Assembly: GCF_012933505.1 (NCBI RefSeq)
Contig: NZ_JABBNB010000007.1
Span: forward strand, 124,001 to 188,000
Reading direction: 5' to 3'
Length of the DNA stretch: 64,000 nt
Origin: Gordonia asplenii
GTDB taxonomy: Bacteria > Actinomycetota > Actinomycetes > Mycobacteriales > Mycobacteriaceae
The notes beneath the pieces are model-generated. The model had not been told where the DNA came from. It was given only the letters and a program-made list of their open reading frames with translations, and did no database searches. Made by a program: the position numbers and the translations under genes. Position 1 is the stretch's first letter, and every line of letters starts with the position of its first letter. Positions 18,485 to 27,149 of this stretch are shown piece after piece.

Positions 18485-19480
18485 TCACCTCTCGTGGGAT
18501 CTCAGAATCCCGGCCGCCGTCGCGGCGATCACCGGATCGGCGTCGTTGCTCAATTCGCCGAGTGCCGACGCTGCGGCCCGGCCGGGAATCTCCGCTAACG
18601 CCTGGGTGATCCGTAGCCGGACCGCTCGACTCGGCGAATCGGCGAGCGCCACTGCGACGAGTTCGGTGATCTGCTCCGACCCCGACGATTCCGCAAGCGC
18701 GCCGAGGACTTCGGCGGCTTCGACGTCACGCTCACCATCGACGACCATCGCCAGCAAGCTCGGCACGGCGGCGTCGATTCCGCTGCGCCCCAGCGATAAG
18801 GCCGCGCGTTGTACGACGTCGGGATCGGTGTCGTGCAGCGCGCGGGCCAGCAGCTCGAGCGCGCGCTCACCGGGCAGTCCCTCGAGTGCGACGAAGGCGC
18901 GGCGTCGAATGTCGACGTCGGGCGACGCGAGACCGGTTGCGAGAGAATCGATTCCATGGCCGGGAACTCGCGCGAGAGCCCATCGAAGCGCGCCGGCGAC
19001 GTTCTGATCATCCTCGGTGAGCAACGCCGCCACCAGTTCGTCGGGCGGCAGCACCGTCGGATCGTCGGCGGTCAGCACCGCTTGTTGGCGACGGCCGGCC
19101 GAATCCGAATCGAGGGCTCGCAATAGCCCGATCATCCGCAGTACGTCGTCCCAGGCGGCGGGCGCGGCGGCATCGACGCGTTCGAGGTTGGCCAGTAGTT
19201 CCTGTTCGGCGGCGATGCGGGCCTTCGTGTGCTCGATCAGCTCGGCGACGAGTTCGGTTGGAGCGAAGTCGGATTCGTCGAGAGCGCGTTTGACATCGGC
19301 GAGCGACAGTCCGAGCGTCCGCAGGCTCTCCACGTGGAAGAGCCTGCGGATGTCGGCGGCGGAATACTCGCGGTAGCCGCCCGACGTCCGGCCCGTCGGT
19401 TGGACCAGCCCGACGCGGTCGTAGTGGCGCAGCATTCGGGCGCTCACCCCGGTTCTGCGCGCGACGTCGCCGATCAACAT
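18485..19480 (-). CDS. MerR-family regulator with HEAT-repeat C-terminal domain
   Basis: 331 residues from the ATG at 19480. The N-terminal IGDVARRTGVSARMLRHYDR and the wing GRTSGGYREYSAADI define a MerR DNA-binding domain (residues 1-70), followed by a dimerisation helix (about 80-120). The remainder is alpha-helical with repeating units such as DVDIRRRAFVALEGLPGERALEL and DPDVVQRAALSLGRSGIDAAVP, i.e. HEAT/PBS-lyase-like repeats in place of a small-ligand pocket. It follows the HEAT protein gene by 2 bp, and a MerR-type promoter lies upstream of that gene, so the operon is probably autoregulated. The ligand is unknown. Confidence 0.88.
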   Translation of the reverse strand: MLIGDVARRTGVSARMLRHYDRVGLVQPTGRTSGGYREYSAADIRRLFHVESLRTLGLSLADVKRALDESDFAPTELVAELIEHTKARIAAEQELLANLERVDAAAPAAWDDVLRMIGLLRALDSDSAGRRQQAVLTADDPTVLPPDELVAALLTEDDQNVAGALRWALARVPGHGIDSLATGLASPDVDIRRRAFVALEGLPGERALELLARALHDTDPDVVQRAALSLGRSGIDAAVPSLLAMVVDGERDVEAAEVLGALAESSGSEQITELVAVALADSPSRAVRLRITQALAEIPGRAAASALGELSNDADPVIAATAAGILRSHER

Positions 19481-19482
19481 CG

Positions 19483-20127
19483 TCAGTCTCCGCGCCCGGT
19501 GACGGCCACGCGGGTCGCGTAGTCGGTCGCGAGACTGAACCCGCTGTCGGGATCGGCCCAGAGGTGTTGCGTCGCAACGGCATGGGCGCGCACCGCGTCG
19601 TTCGGGCTCTGCACGGCGGCATCGAGTACTTCGACGACGGACTCGCCGAGCGCGACGAGCGCACGGCTCAAACTCAGCGCCATCTCCCGGTCTCCTCTTC
19701 CCAACTCCGCCGCCAGGTTCCTCGCCAACTCCGCCTCGGCGGCGGGCGGGACCAGCGCGACGGCGGCCCGCCACGCGGCCCGGGCAACGTCGTCGTCGGC
19801 GTCGTGCACCATCGCCGATACCGCGGGCCAGCCGCGGGCGTCGCCGATCTTGGACAGGGTGTGCAGTGCCTGGCTGCGCGCCTGCGTCGTCGGTGCAGTC
19901 AGCTCGGCAAGCACCTTGGGTACGACGACGTCGGCGGGCAGCCTGCACAGCGCCCACGTCAGCATGTCACGGACGAAGAAGTCCGGCTCGACGCCACACC
20001 GGGCGACGAGAAGGTCAGCGAACGCGACGTCGGGCGTGGTGCCCGCCGCGAGCGCGCCGCGCAGCCGGATCGAGGCGCTCGGCGCCGTAAGGGCGTCGAC
20101 GATGTGTCGGTGGTTCGATGGGTTCAT
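19483..20127 (-). CDS. HEAT-repeat protein
   Basis: 214 residues from the ATG at 20127, which has the strong ribosome site GAAGGAGGTG. The whole protein is made of HEAT-like helical repeats (SIRLRGALAAGTTPDVAFADL, TQARSQALHTLSKIGDARGW, DVARAAWRAAVALVPPAAEA). There is no signal peptide, so it is cytoplasmic. It is the first gene of a two-gene operon with a MerR-HEAT regulator; shared architecture suggests the two proteins bind each other or the same partner. No enzymatic motif was seen and the function is unknown. Confidence 0.82.
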   Translation of the reverse strand: MNPSNHRHIVDALTAPSASIRLRGALAAGTTPDVAFADLLVARCGVEPDFFVRDMLTWALCRLPADVVVPKVLAELTAPTTQARSQALHTLSKIGDARGWPAVSAMVHDADDDVARAAWRAAVALVPPAAEAELARNLAAELGRGDREMALSLSRALVALGESVVEVLDAAVQSPNDAVRAHAVATQHLWADPDSGFSLATDYATRVAVTGRGD

Positions 20128-20150
20128 GGTGAACACCTCCTTCACCGACC

Positions 20151-20181
20151 ACTCAACTGGTTGTCACAGTGTCAAGGTCAA
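20151..20181 (-). promoter_or_regulatory. MerR-type promoter and operator of the HEAT operon
   Basis: On the minus strand TTGACC (20181-20176) and TTGAGT (20156-20151) are separated by 19 bp, the over-long spacer typical of MerR-activated promoters. Inside the spacer is the dyad TTGACACTGTGACAA (20161-20175), of the form TTGNCACNGTGNCAA. The arrangement fits activation by DNA untwisting by the downstream-encoded MerR protein. Confidence 0.72.
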
Positions 20182-20218
20182 GTGTCGGCGGGCAAGCGAC
20201 CGATCAACACCGATTCCT

Positions 20219-20368
20219 GCTGGTTGGGCCGGGCCGGAGCGCAAGCGCAGACCCAACCGACGGTTGAGCCGGGCCGGAGCGCAAGCGGAGGCCCGTGTCG
20301 AAACCACGTGACACAATCAAACTCGCGCGCCATGCCCGGGTTTCGACTCGGCTTCGCCTCGCTCAACC
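20219..20368. repeat. Intergenic GGTTGAG/CGAAACC inverted-repeat element
   Basis: A partial left arm (20219-20259) precedes a complete element, 20262-20368. The element opens with GGTTGAGCCGGGCCGGAGCG and ends with an inverted GGTTTCGACTCGG...GCTCAACC. The same family recurs at 47.5-47.8 kb and 57.6-57.8 kb. No coding sequence is seen. It fills most of the 298-bp gap between the HEAT operon promoter and the truncated nuclease copy. Confidence 0.75.
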
Positions 20369-20425
20369 AGCGGGCAGGGTAGCTCAACGCGTCACCAGCA
20401 GTGGAACCTCAGTCGAGCACTCGGC

Positions 20426-20742
20426 CTAACACCCCGACAATGACGCAGCCAAGACGTCCCGCGACGGCGCGTCCAGGTACAGCCGGTAGGCGATCAAGAT
20501 CGTGACGAACTGCGTTGCATACTGGCTATGAAACCCCGGCGCCGGCGGCATCCCGCGGTTCCTGATCGCTCTTATCCATGTTCGACGCTCCGTCGACAGC
20601 AATCGTTCGCCGGATCGTTGGCCAGATCAGCCCGTTGCGACGCCGACCAGCCACTCGCACCCATGTCCCACGCGTAGGACAGCGGCACGATGTGATCGAT
20701 CTGCACCGCAGACGAATTGCGGCCCCGCAACAATGCCATCGA
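20426..20742 (-). pseudogene. Truncated, frameshifted copy of the HNH nuclease gene
   Basis: This is a degraded 3' copy of the complete gene at 27929-28759, in the same orientation. Both begin at the same stop codon (CTA read in plus). The sequence stays near-identical through the block encoding SSAVQIDHIVPLSYAWDMGA, but small deletions around 20550 and 20610 break the frame: DPAN is followed by DCCRRS instead of LVAVDGASN. Homology ends at about 20742, so the N-terminal half is missing. Confidence 0.8.
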
Positions 20743-20880
20743 AACATCGGAAGCCAGATCCCTGCCCGCCAGGCCAGCCGAGCGGGTCTCAGTGTGACGA
20801 TTGCTCTGCCGTTTATCGCTTACCGCAGTCGAACAACATCGCCCTCGCGGTCGCACGCGAGTTCGGCGGAGTACTCCGAG

Positions 20881-21321
20881 CTATTCGACCGCAAGAGTGG
20901 TGATGCTGGCGTATCGAGCGCGGTCGGGTGGACTCACCGACGGTGCGAAGACGACCGCAATGTCTTCGATTTGGAATGTGCCCGGGTGCTGTTGGCTGTA
21001 GGCCGTGGCGTCGCTCGTGGCGTCGAACTTGATGACGAGGGTTTCGTCGGTAGCTGCAGCGCCGCGGCAGTGATCCTGACCAGTCTCGCACGTGGTCGCG
21101 GTGACGTCGTGGGGCGCCGTGGCAGGCAGGCCCGCTCGTTGATACGCGCCGATGATGTCCATGACGCTGGCGGGGTCAAGTATCAGCGACTGCGCGTTGA
21201 TGGACGAATGGCTATCGCTACTTGAGGTGGTACACGCGGCGAGTGTGCACGCGGCAGCGAGCGCGGCGATGACTACCCGCAGACCGACGCGAACGGGGCG
21301 GTCGAGGTGCGTGATCGGCAT
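20881..21321 (-). CDS. Small putative lipoprotein
   Basis: 146 residues from the ATG at 21321, which has an AGGAG ribosome site 7 nt upstream. The signal peptide (VGLRVVIAALAAACTLAAC) ends in LAAC with probable acylated Cys30, followed by a Ser-rich linker. The mature part has paired cysteines (TTCETGQDHC) and no recognised domain. It starts immediately after the ctaG remnant, whose stop codon is part of its leader. Function unknown. Confidence 0.65.
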   Translation of the reverse strand: MPITHLDRPVRVGLRVVIAALAAACTLAACTTSSSDSHSSINAQSLILDPASVMDIIGAYQRAGLPATAPHDVTATTCETGQDHCRGAAATDETLVIKFDATSDATAYSQQHPGTFQIEDIAVVFAPSVSPPDRARYASITTLAVE

Positions 21322-21331
21322 CGGATGGCTC

Positions 21332-21612
21332 CTATTTCGGGTGGGCGCTAATGCCGAGCACTGCGGCGAATTCGGTGTTGTACGCGGTGAGACCAGCCGA
21401 CGTTGCCATCTGTGACCGGCGGCTGACGATGAAAACGACGACACTGCAGGCCACGACAATTGGCAACTCACGGGCCAGCGCCCGCCACGACTGCGCAGCC
21501 GATGCACGCCATAGCCGTATGCGATGGTGGCCACAACGATCAGGATCGTCCCGACCGGCGCTATCGACCAGTGAGTCAGAACCTGCGGCCAGTGCGGCGG
21601 CGGGGCGTTCAC
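21332..21612 (-). pseudogene. Remnant of a CtaG-type cytochrome oxidase assembly gene
   Basis: From a GTG at 21612, overlapping the ClC stop by 4 bp, the frame reads HWSIAPVGTILIVVATIAYGYGVHRLRSRGGRWP, the typical first helix and RxRGxRWP turn of CtaG/caa3_CtaG proteins. The next helix and the QMATSAGLTAYNTEFAAVLG block continue only in another frame, so there is a frameshift near 21470. The remnant stops at SAHPK, where intact homologues go on for well over 100 residues. Both the frameshift and the truncation indicate a dead gene. Confidence 0.55.
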
Positions 21613-23366
21613 GCGGTGCTTCCGTCCGCATGCGCGGCGAGGATGTCTCGGTGCGTAAGCCAGCCGACGATCCGGGTGCCATCGTCGGACAGGACGGGGA
21701 CACCGCTGGTGGGCGCGGTGTCGAGAGCGTCGAGAGCGTCACGGATCGACGAGGCGGCACGGACTGTTGGTGGAAGGACGACCAGTTCGGCGATGGTTGT
21801 GGGCGGGTTGGATCCTGCGAGCGCGTCAGCGAGATCAGGGGTACTCAACGTTCCCAGGTAGGTACCGGCCGCGTCGACGACGGGCAGCGCGCCGGAAGCG
21901 CTCGCCCGTAAGCGCTGTGCGGCGGTCTGCAGCGAGGCGGTCTCTGGCAACGGTACCGGGCATGCTCCTACGATGTCGGCGACAGTGCGATCGGTCGATG
22001 GTTTGGCGAGGGTGACGCCGCGCCGGGTGAGTTTGCCGGTGTAGATGGTGTCTGAACTGAGCAGGTGGCTCACGCCGGCCGCAAGAACGACCGCGGCCAT
22101 GAGCGGAAGAATGATCGAATACTGGCCGGTGAGTTCGAACAGAATGATCACAGCCGTGATGGGTGCTCGAGTGGCGCCGGCTAGAGCGGCACCCATGCCG
22201 ATCAGCCCGTAGGCGCCGGGTGTCGTGGTGGCGGTCGGCAGCCAATGGTGGATCATGGCACCGGCCGCGCTGCCCGAGACCGCACCGATGAACAGCGTCG
22301 GCGCGAAGACACCGCCTGATCCGCCGATCCCGATCGTCAAACTGGTCGCCACGATCTTCCCGACCATCAGCGCCACGAGCAGCGCGATCGTATATCGTCC
22401 GGCGATCGCGTTCTCCAAGACCGGGTATCCGACGCCGTAGAGCTGCGGCAGAAGCCACAACACGCCGCCCAGTAGCAACCCGCCGACCGCGGGCCGCAGC
22501 CACTGAGGACCCCGCCACGCCCAGTCACACAAGTCCTCGATCAGATACAACGCCTTGGAAAAGCCCACCCCCACCACGCCGATGAGCGCCCCGACCACGG
22601 CAAACAGCAGGTATTCCACTCCCCCACGCGGGACCAGTGCCGGTAGTACCAGAAACGGAGCATTTCCCAGCAGTGTGCGGCCGACGACGCTCGCGGTGAC
22701 ACTGGCCAACACCACCGCGCCGAACGACTCAGCGGCGAAGTCGCGCAGAATCAGTTCCATCGCGAAGAATGGGCCCGCCAGCGGTGCGTTGAACGTGGCG
22801 GAGATCCCGGCAGCGGCGCCGCACGCGACCAGTACTCGCATCCGAGTGCTGCCCATTCGTAAGATCTGCGCCGCGGTCGACCCCAATGCGGCCCCGATCT
22901 GCACGATCGGCCCTTCTCGGCCGACTGATCCGCCGCCGCCGATGCACAGCGCCGATGCCAGGGATTTGACGGCGGGGATCCGGGCGGGGATGTGGCCCCC
23001 GCGCTCGGCGACGGCGAACATGACCTCGGGCACCCCATGCCCGCGTGCCTCGGGGGCGAGCCACGCGACCAGCGGCCCATAGATCAGTCCCGCGATGACC
23101 GGAGCGATGATCACAAACCAGAACCCGACGCCTGGTAACCCCGCATGCCCCACCCGGCCCTGGCCGGAGAAGTCGGGAAAGCCGGTGAACACAGTGGTGA
23201 CCGCGACGATCAGTCATCGGAAGCCGACTGCGGCCGCTCCGACGAAGGCTCCCACGGCCACGGCGGTGGGCACCACACCGGGTGGCGATTCCCGCAGCCA
23301 CCGGAGTAGCGAGGTGTGTCGCGGCATGAGCGCGGCGGACCAGGATTCTCCAGCGATTCCCACCAT
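21609..23366 (-). pseudogene. ClC-type chloride channel with C-terminal CBS domains, interrupted by TGA
   Basis: The reading frame of about 585 codons contains the ClC filter motifs GHGVPEVM, GREGPIVQIG (gating glutamate) and GSGGVFAPTLF, a membrane region of many helices, and a CBS pair at the C-terminus (DRTVADIVGACPVPLP, LSDDGTRIVGWLTHRDIL). A TGA at 23214-23216 replaces what is probably Trp in GFR-W-LIVAV in the first membrane helix. The uninterrupted part runs 21609-23192 with a GTG start, which would lack that helix. Start candidates upstream are ATG 23366 and ATG 23327. Divergent from marR; the mutation could be recent or a sequencing error. Confidence 0.75.
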
Positions 23367-23394
23367 TGCAGTATGCAATAGTTGCTGATAGCAA
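23365..23394. promoter_or_regulatory. Twin palindromic operators between clc and marR
   Basis: ATTGCAGTATGCAAT (23365-23379, perfect 6-3-6 inverted repeat) and TTGCTGATAGCAA (23382-23394, perfect 5-3-5) lie side by side, with centres 16 bp apart. Both fit TTGC(A/T)NNN(A/T)GCAA, the kind of site bound by MarR dimers. They lie 32-61 bp upstream of the marR ATG and overlap the most upstream clc start, so they could repress both genes. Confidence 0.65.
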
Positions 23395-23425
23395 TCTACC
23401 CGTGGGGTACGTTCGGGGTGTGGTG

Positions 23426-23917
23426 ATGAGGGGCTCGCAGGCTGCGGAAACGACTGAAGTCGGCGTCGACGACGTCGCCGACGCAGTCTTGACCGCGTCA
23501 CGGCTGCTGGTGGCGCTGTCGGCGAAATCGATAGCGGAAGTCGATGATTCGATCACCATCACCCAGTTTCGGGTGCTCGTTCTCCTCGACACCAGCGGTC
23601 CGATGAATCTCGCGTCACTCGCACAGAAGCTGTCGGTGCAGCCGTCGACGGCTACCCGAATGGCTGATCGGCTGTCCCATGCGGACCTGGTCGTACGGGT
23701 GCCGAGCCCACGCAACCGGCGTGAACTCACTGTCGAGCTGACAGCCAGGGGCCGTACGACCGTGGCCGAGGTGACAGCCCGCCGCCGTCGCGAAATCGGA
23801 CATGTCATCCGAGGGCTCGACGTCGAGCAGCGCGCCGACCTGGTTCGCGCGCTGACGGCGTTCAGCATGGCCGGCGGCGAACCGGCGGTATCCGCACCGG
23901 TTGACGGATGGCAGTGA
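23426..23917 (+). CDS. MarR-family transcriptional regulator
   Basis: 163 residues from the ATG at 23426; weaker upstream starts exist. The winged helix covers about residues 45-115 (ITQFRVLVLLDTSGPMNLAS, QPSTATRMADRLSHADLVVR, SPRNRRELTVELTARG). MarR proteins are dimeric repressors that release DNA on binding phenolic or other small ligands or on oxidation. Divergent from the ClC gene across two palindromes, so it probably controls that gene and itself. Confidence 0.88.
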   Translation: MRGSQAAETTEVGVDDVADAVLTASRLLVALSAKSIAEVDDSITITQFRVLVLLDTSGPMNLASLAQKLSVQPSTATRMADRLSHADLVVRVPSPRNRRELTVELTARGRTTVAEVTARRRREIGHVIRGLDVEQRADLVRALTAFSMAGGEPAVSAPVDGWQ

Positions 23918-24074
23918 CACGTACCTGCCAGTGAACTCGAGCGATTCACATCGTCGTGGAGTCTTGCGCATGGACCGTCGAATCGAGGACGACGAAACCT
24001 CGACCGACAACGCAAATATCAGTCGACGATCGCGAAGTACATCGGCCGAGCGGCACAGTCACCTGTGCGGAAGG

Positions 24075-26414
24075 TCACTGCGAGCGCTCGCGGATAGCAC
24101 GCGCCATGTCAATGCGTTGAACTATGCGCACCGCCGGCAATTGGGACAGTCCAGCAGCGCCGAGCACTGCGGCTGCCGCCAGCGTCAACGGCACCCATCC
24201 CAAGGACAGTTTCATCGTGAACAGATCGCTGTCGAAAGAGCGCAGGAAGAACCACGCTGCGCCGACCCCGGCACCGAGCCCGATCGGGACCGCCGCCAGA
24301 GTAGCCACCAGGTTCTCCGCGGCGAGGGCGGCGGTAAGGCGTCGCGTCGAGACTCCCGCGGCACGCAACGTCGCGAGTTCAGGTGTGCGTTCGGAGAGGT
24401 TCACGGTCATCGTGACGTAGATGACGGTGAAAGCGAGGATCGCACCGAGCATCAACATCACACCGATGAATATCCAGAACAGGCCGAGGAACGAGTCGAG
24501 TTGGTCGTGCACGGCGTCGGTGTCGACGTAGGCGACGACACCGGGCATTGCTGTGATTGCAGCACGTAGCGCCTCATGGTCGGCACCAGCATCGAATCGC
24601 AGCAGCTCCGCGCTTGTGCTGCGGCCGCCGACTGCCCGCACAGTCGCATTCGTCGCGTACATCCCGGAGCCCAGCGGCTCGTCCACCAGACCGGCTAGAC
24701 GGACCTGATGGGCGGTTCCTGCCGCAGACGTGACTGTCACTCGGTCGCCGACCTTGACGTGCAGTTTGGACGCGATGGCCGATCCGGCGAGCACGCCGTC
24801 GTCCGGGAGACCTGCCACCCCGTTCGAGCGCACGAATCCGTGCATGGTGGTGTGCGGCTCGAGTCCGGTCAGGTCGGTGGTGTAACTGATCCCGTTGGCG
24901 GCGACGGTCACCCGGGTCAGCGTCGCGGGTTCAGCCGCGGCGACTCCCTTCAGCGAGGTCAGCTGTCCAGAGAGATCGCTCGCCCCCGATGCGGTGAGGA
25001 CGGTCGCGTCTTCGCGCTGGACCTGGTCGAACTGGACGTCGATGGCTGCGAGCATGCTCGTCATCATCCCCATGGAGACGAGGATGAGCACCAGAGACAG
25101 CACCGCGCCGAACATCGTCGCCAAGGTACGTCGCCGACTCCGCACCAGCGACCGTAGCGCCATGCGCACCGATACTGGCACTCGATGCCACGCCGGCCTC
25201 GGGTGTGACGCCGACCGGACAGCTCTGAGTGCATCACCGTCGCCACGCATTGCTTGCGCGGGCGACATTCGGGAGGCCCACATCGCCGGTGCGACGGTCG
25301 ACACCAGCCCGGTCGCGGCGGCCAGCGCAAGACCGATAAGTGCGGTGCCCCACCGGTACTCGACGACGGTGTCCGGCACCGCGAGAGCTCCGGTGTACGC
25401 CCGGGTGACGACGGAGGTGGCCGCCGCGCCCGCGACGACGCCCAGAATTCCGCCGCACCCGGCGACCACCACGCCGTAAGACAGGTAATGCCGCATGATC
25501 GCGCCGCGACGAGCGCCAACCGCGAGGAGCGTGCCGATGATCGGACGTTCGCTATACACCAACCGGGTGATCAGGATGTATTCGGCAATAGCCGCAGCAG
25601 CGAGAAACAATGCCGGGAAGCCGACTGCCAGTTCGGAGAAGCCGTTGACGTCCTCGGAGAGCGCCGCATCCGACGGCTGGTCGTCGCGGGTCTGAACGTC
25701 GACAGCACCGGCACGATGTAACGTGCCTGACAGGGTCGCGAGCTCGTCGGCCGAGGGATCACCGTGCAATTCGATCAAGGTTTGATTCGGACTGTTCGTG
25801 CCGACGAGATTTTGAGCTACCGGTTCGATCGCGAAGGCGACTGCGAACGCGTGCGGGTCACCCAGCACGTTCTGCCGGTCTCGGGCGGGCCACAGGTACT
25901 CCGGCGACTGCACCACCCCCGAGATTCGCACCGAATGTGCCGCGGTGCCGTCGAACACCTGGATCGTGTCGCCCGGCGACAGGTGAAACGTGTCGGCAGT
26001 ATGCACCTCGACGGCGACTTGCCCCGGACCGTCCGGCACCCTGCCCGCAGTGACATCGAATCCGTTGACCGCGCTCTGCGCAGTCCCCGAGAATCCGACG
26101 ACCCGTCCGACGAGTTTCGCGCCGCCGATAGTCATCGGCACATCCGCCTGAACGCGGGTGGACACGCGGACCACTCCGTGCGCTGCACGCGCCACACGCG
26201 CGATCGCATCGGGATTGCCGCCGATCGCGGTCAGATCAGCGAAGTGCATTCGGTCGTAGGACTGCGCGTAGGACGCCTTCAAGTTCTGGTACGAGTCGTA
26301 ACTCGCCACGAAAAGCAACACACCGAGCATAGCGGTACCGGCGATCGCGGCTGTCTGGGCCGCACGACGTCGCAGCTCCCGCAGCAACTTTCGGTACATG
26401 ATCGAGCGCATCAT
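24075..26414 (-). CDS. FtsX-type ABC transporter permease
   Basis: 779 residues from the first of two ATGs at 26414. Four membrane helices per half in two FtsX-like blocks: one N-terminal helix (AAIAGTAMLGVLLFVASYDS), a large periplasmic domain, then three helices, repeated in the second half (about residues 420-779). This layout is typical of MacB/LolC-like exporters with mechanotransmission. It starts 7 bp after the ATPase gene and ends a TetR-ATPase-permease run. Substrate unknown; lipids, peptides or antibiotics are usual for the family. Confidence 0.9.
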   Translation of the reverse strand: MMRSIMYRKLLRELRRRAAQTAAIAGTAMLGVLLFVASYDSYQNLKASYAQSYDRMHFADLTAIGGNPDAIARVARAAHGVVRVSTRVQADVPMTIGGAKLVGRVVGFSGTAQSAVNGFDVTAGRVPDGPGQVAVEVHTADTFHLSPGDTIQVFDGTAAHSVRISGVVQSPEYLWPARDRQNVLGDPHAFAVAFAIEPVAQNLVGTNSPNQTLIELHGDPSADELATLSGTLHRAGAVDVQTRDDQPSDAALSEDVNGFSELAVGFPALFLAAAAIAEYILITRLVYSERPIIGTLLAVGARRGAIMRHYLSYGVVVAGCGGILGVVAGAAATSVVTRAYTGALAVPDTVVEYRWGTALIGLALAAATGLVSTVAPAMWASRMSPAQAMRGDGDALRAVRSASHPRPAWHRVPVSVRMALRSLVRSRRRTLATMFGAVLSLVLILVSMGMMTSMLAAIDVQFDQVQREDATVLTASGASDLSGQLTSLKGVAAAEPATLTRVTVAANGISYTTDLTGLEPHTTMHGFVRSNGVAGLPDDGVLAGSAIASKLHVKVGDRVTVTSAAGTAHQVRLAGLVDEPLGSGMYATNATVRAVGGRSTSAELLRFDAGADHEALRAAITAMPGVVAYVDTDAVHDQLDSFLGLFWIFIGVMLMLGAILAFTVIYVTMTVNLSERTPELATLRAAGVSTRRLTAALAAENLVATLAAVPIGLGAGVGAAWFFLRSFDSDLFTMKLSLGWVPLTLAAAAVLGAAGLSQLPAVRIVQRIDMARAIRERSQ

Positions 26415-26421
26415 GGCTAGG

Positions 26422-27138
26422 TCACCAGCGCAGAGCAACAGCGTCGGTGGGCTCGGCGTTCAGTTCGTCGGCGACGATCCGCCCATCCCCCATCCGCAAG
26501 ACACGATCGGCGATGTGGCTGGCCATCTCGTTGTGCGTCACCATGACCACCCCCCTTCCAGTCTTGTTGATCTGTTGAATAAGGCCCAGGACGATGCGTC
26601 CGGTGGCGACATCGAGCGCTCCGGTCGGCTCGTCGGCGAGAAGTAGGTCGGGCTCGGTCGCGATGGCCCGTGCTATCGACGCTCGCTGCTGCTGACCACC
26701 GGAGAGCTGCGCCGGAAAATGGTCGGCACGATCGGTCAATCCGACGGCGGCTAGTAGATCGGGCACGCGGCGTCGGTCGCCGCGGCCAGTCAGCTCCATC
26801 ACCACCTCCACGTTCTCGCGCGCCGTCAATGTCGGGATCAGGTTGAAGAACTGGAAGATGAAGCCGATATGAGTGCGCCGGAACTCACTCAACGCTGAGG
26901 GCGACCTGGCCGATACTTCTTCTCCGGCGACACACACTGAGCCGGCGTCGACGGACTCGATGCCGCCGATAACGTTCAGCAGCGTTGTCTTGCCTGATCC
27001 ACTCGCCCCGAGAATCGCGACGAGTTCACCGGGCGCCACATCCAGGTCGATGCCGCGCAGCGCACATACCGCGGCTTCCCCTGTTCCATATGCTTTCTCG
27101 ACCCCGCGTAAGCGAAGTCCGCCGCGCTTAACCATCAT
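26422..27138 (-). CDS. ABC transporter ATP-binding protein (MacB/LolD type)
   Basis: 238 residues. Walker A GASGSGKT (44-51), signature LSGGQQQR, Walker B LLLADEPTGALD and switch histidine VMVTHN are all intact; the VxxTHNxxMA ending is typical of the MacB/LolD group that pairs with FtsX-type permeases. An AGGAG ribosome site precedes the ATG at 27138. It lies 11 bp after the TetR stop, so the repressor and transporter form one operon. Confidence 0.94.
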   Translation of the reverse strand: MMVKRGGLRLRGVEKAYGTGEAAVCALRGIDLDVAPGELVAILGASGSGKTTLLNVIGGIESVDAGSVCVAGEEVSARSPSALSEFRRTHIGFIFQFFNLIPTLTARENVEVVMELTGRGDRRRVPDLLAAVGLTDRADHFPAQLSGGQQQRASIARAIATEPDLLLADEPTGALDVATGRIVLGLIQQINKTGRGVVMVTHNEMASHIADRVLRMGDGRIVADELNAEPTDAVALRW

Positions 27139-27149
27139 TTCTCGACTCC

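Noticed and set aside
23214..23216. TGA as selenocysteine codon in the ClC gene
   Set aside because: ClC proteins are not selenoproteins and the position is a Trp; no SECIS-like structure was recognised directly after it.
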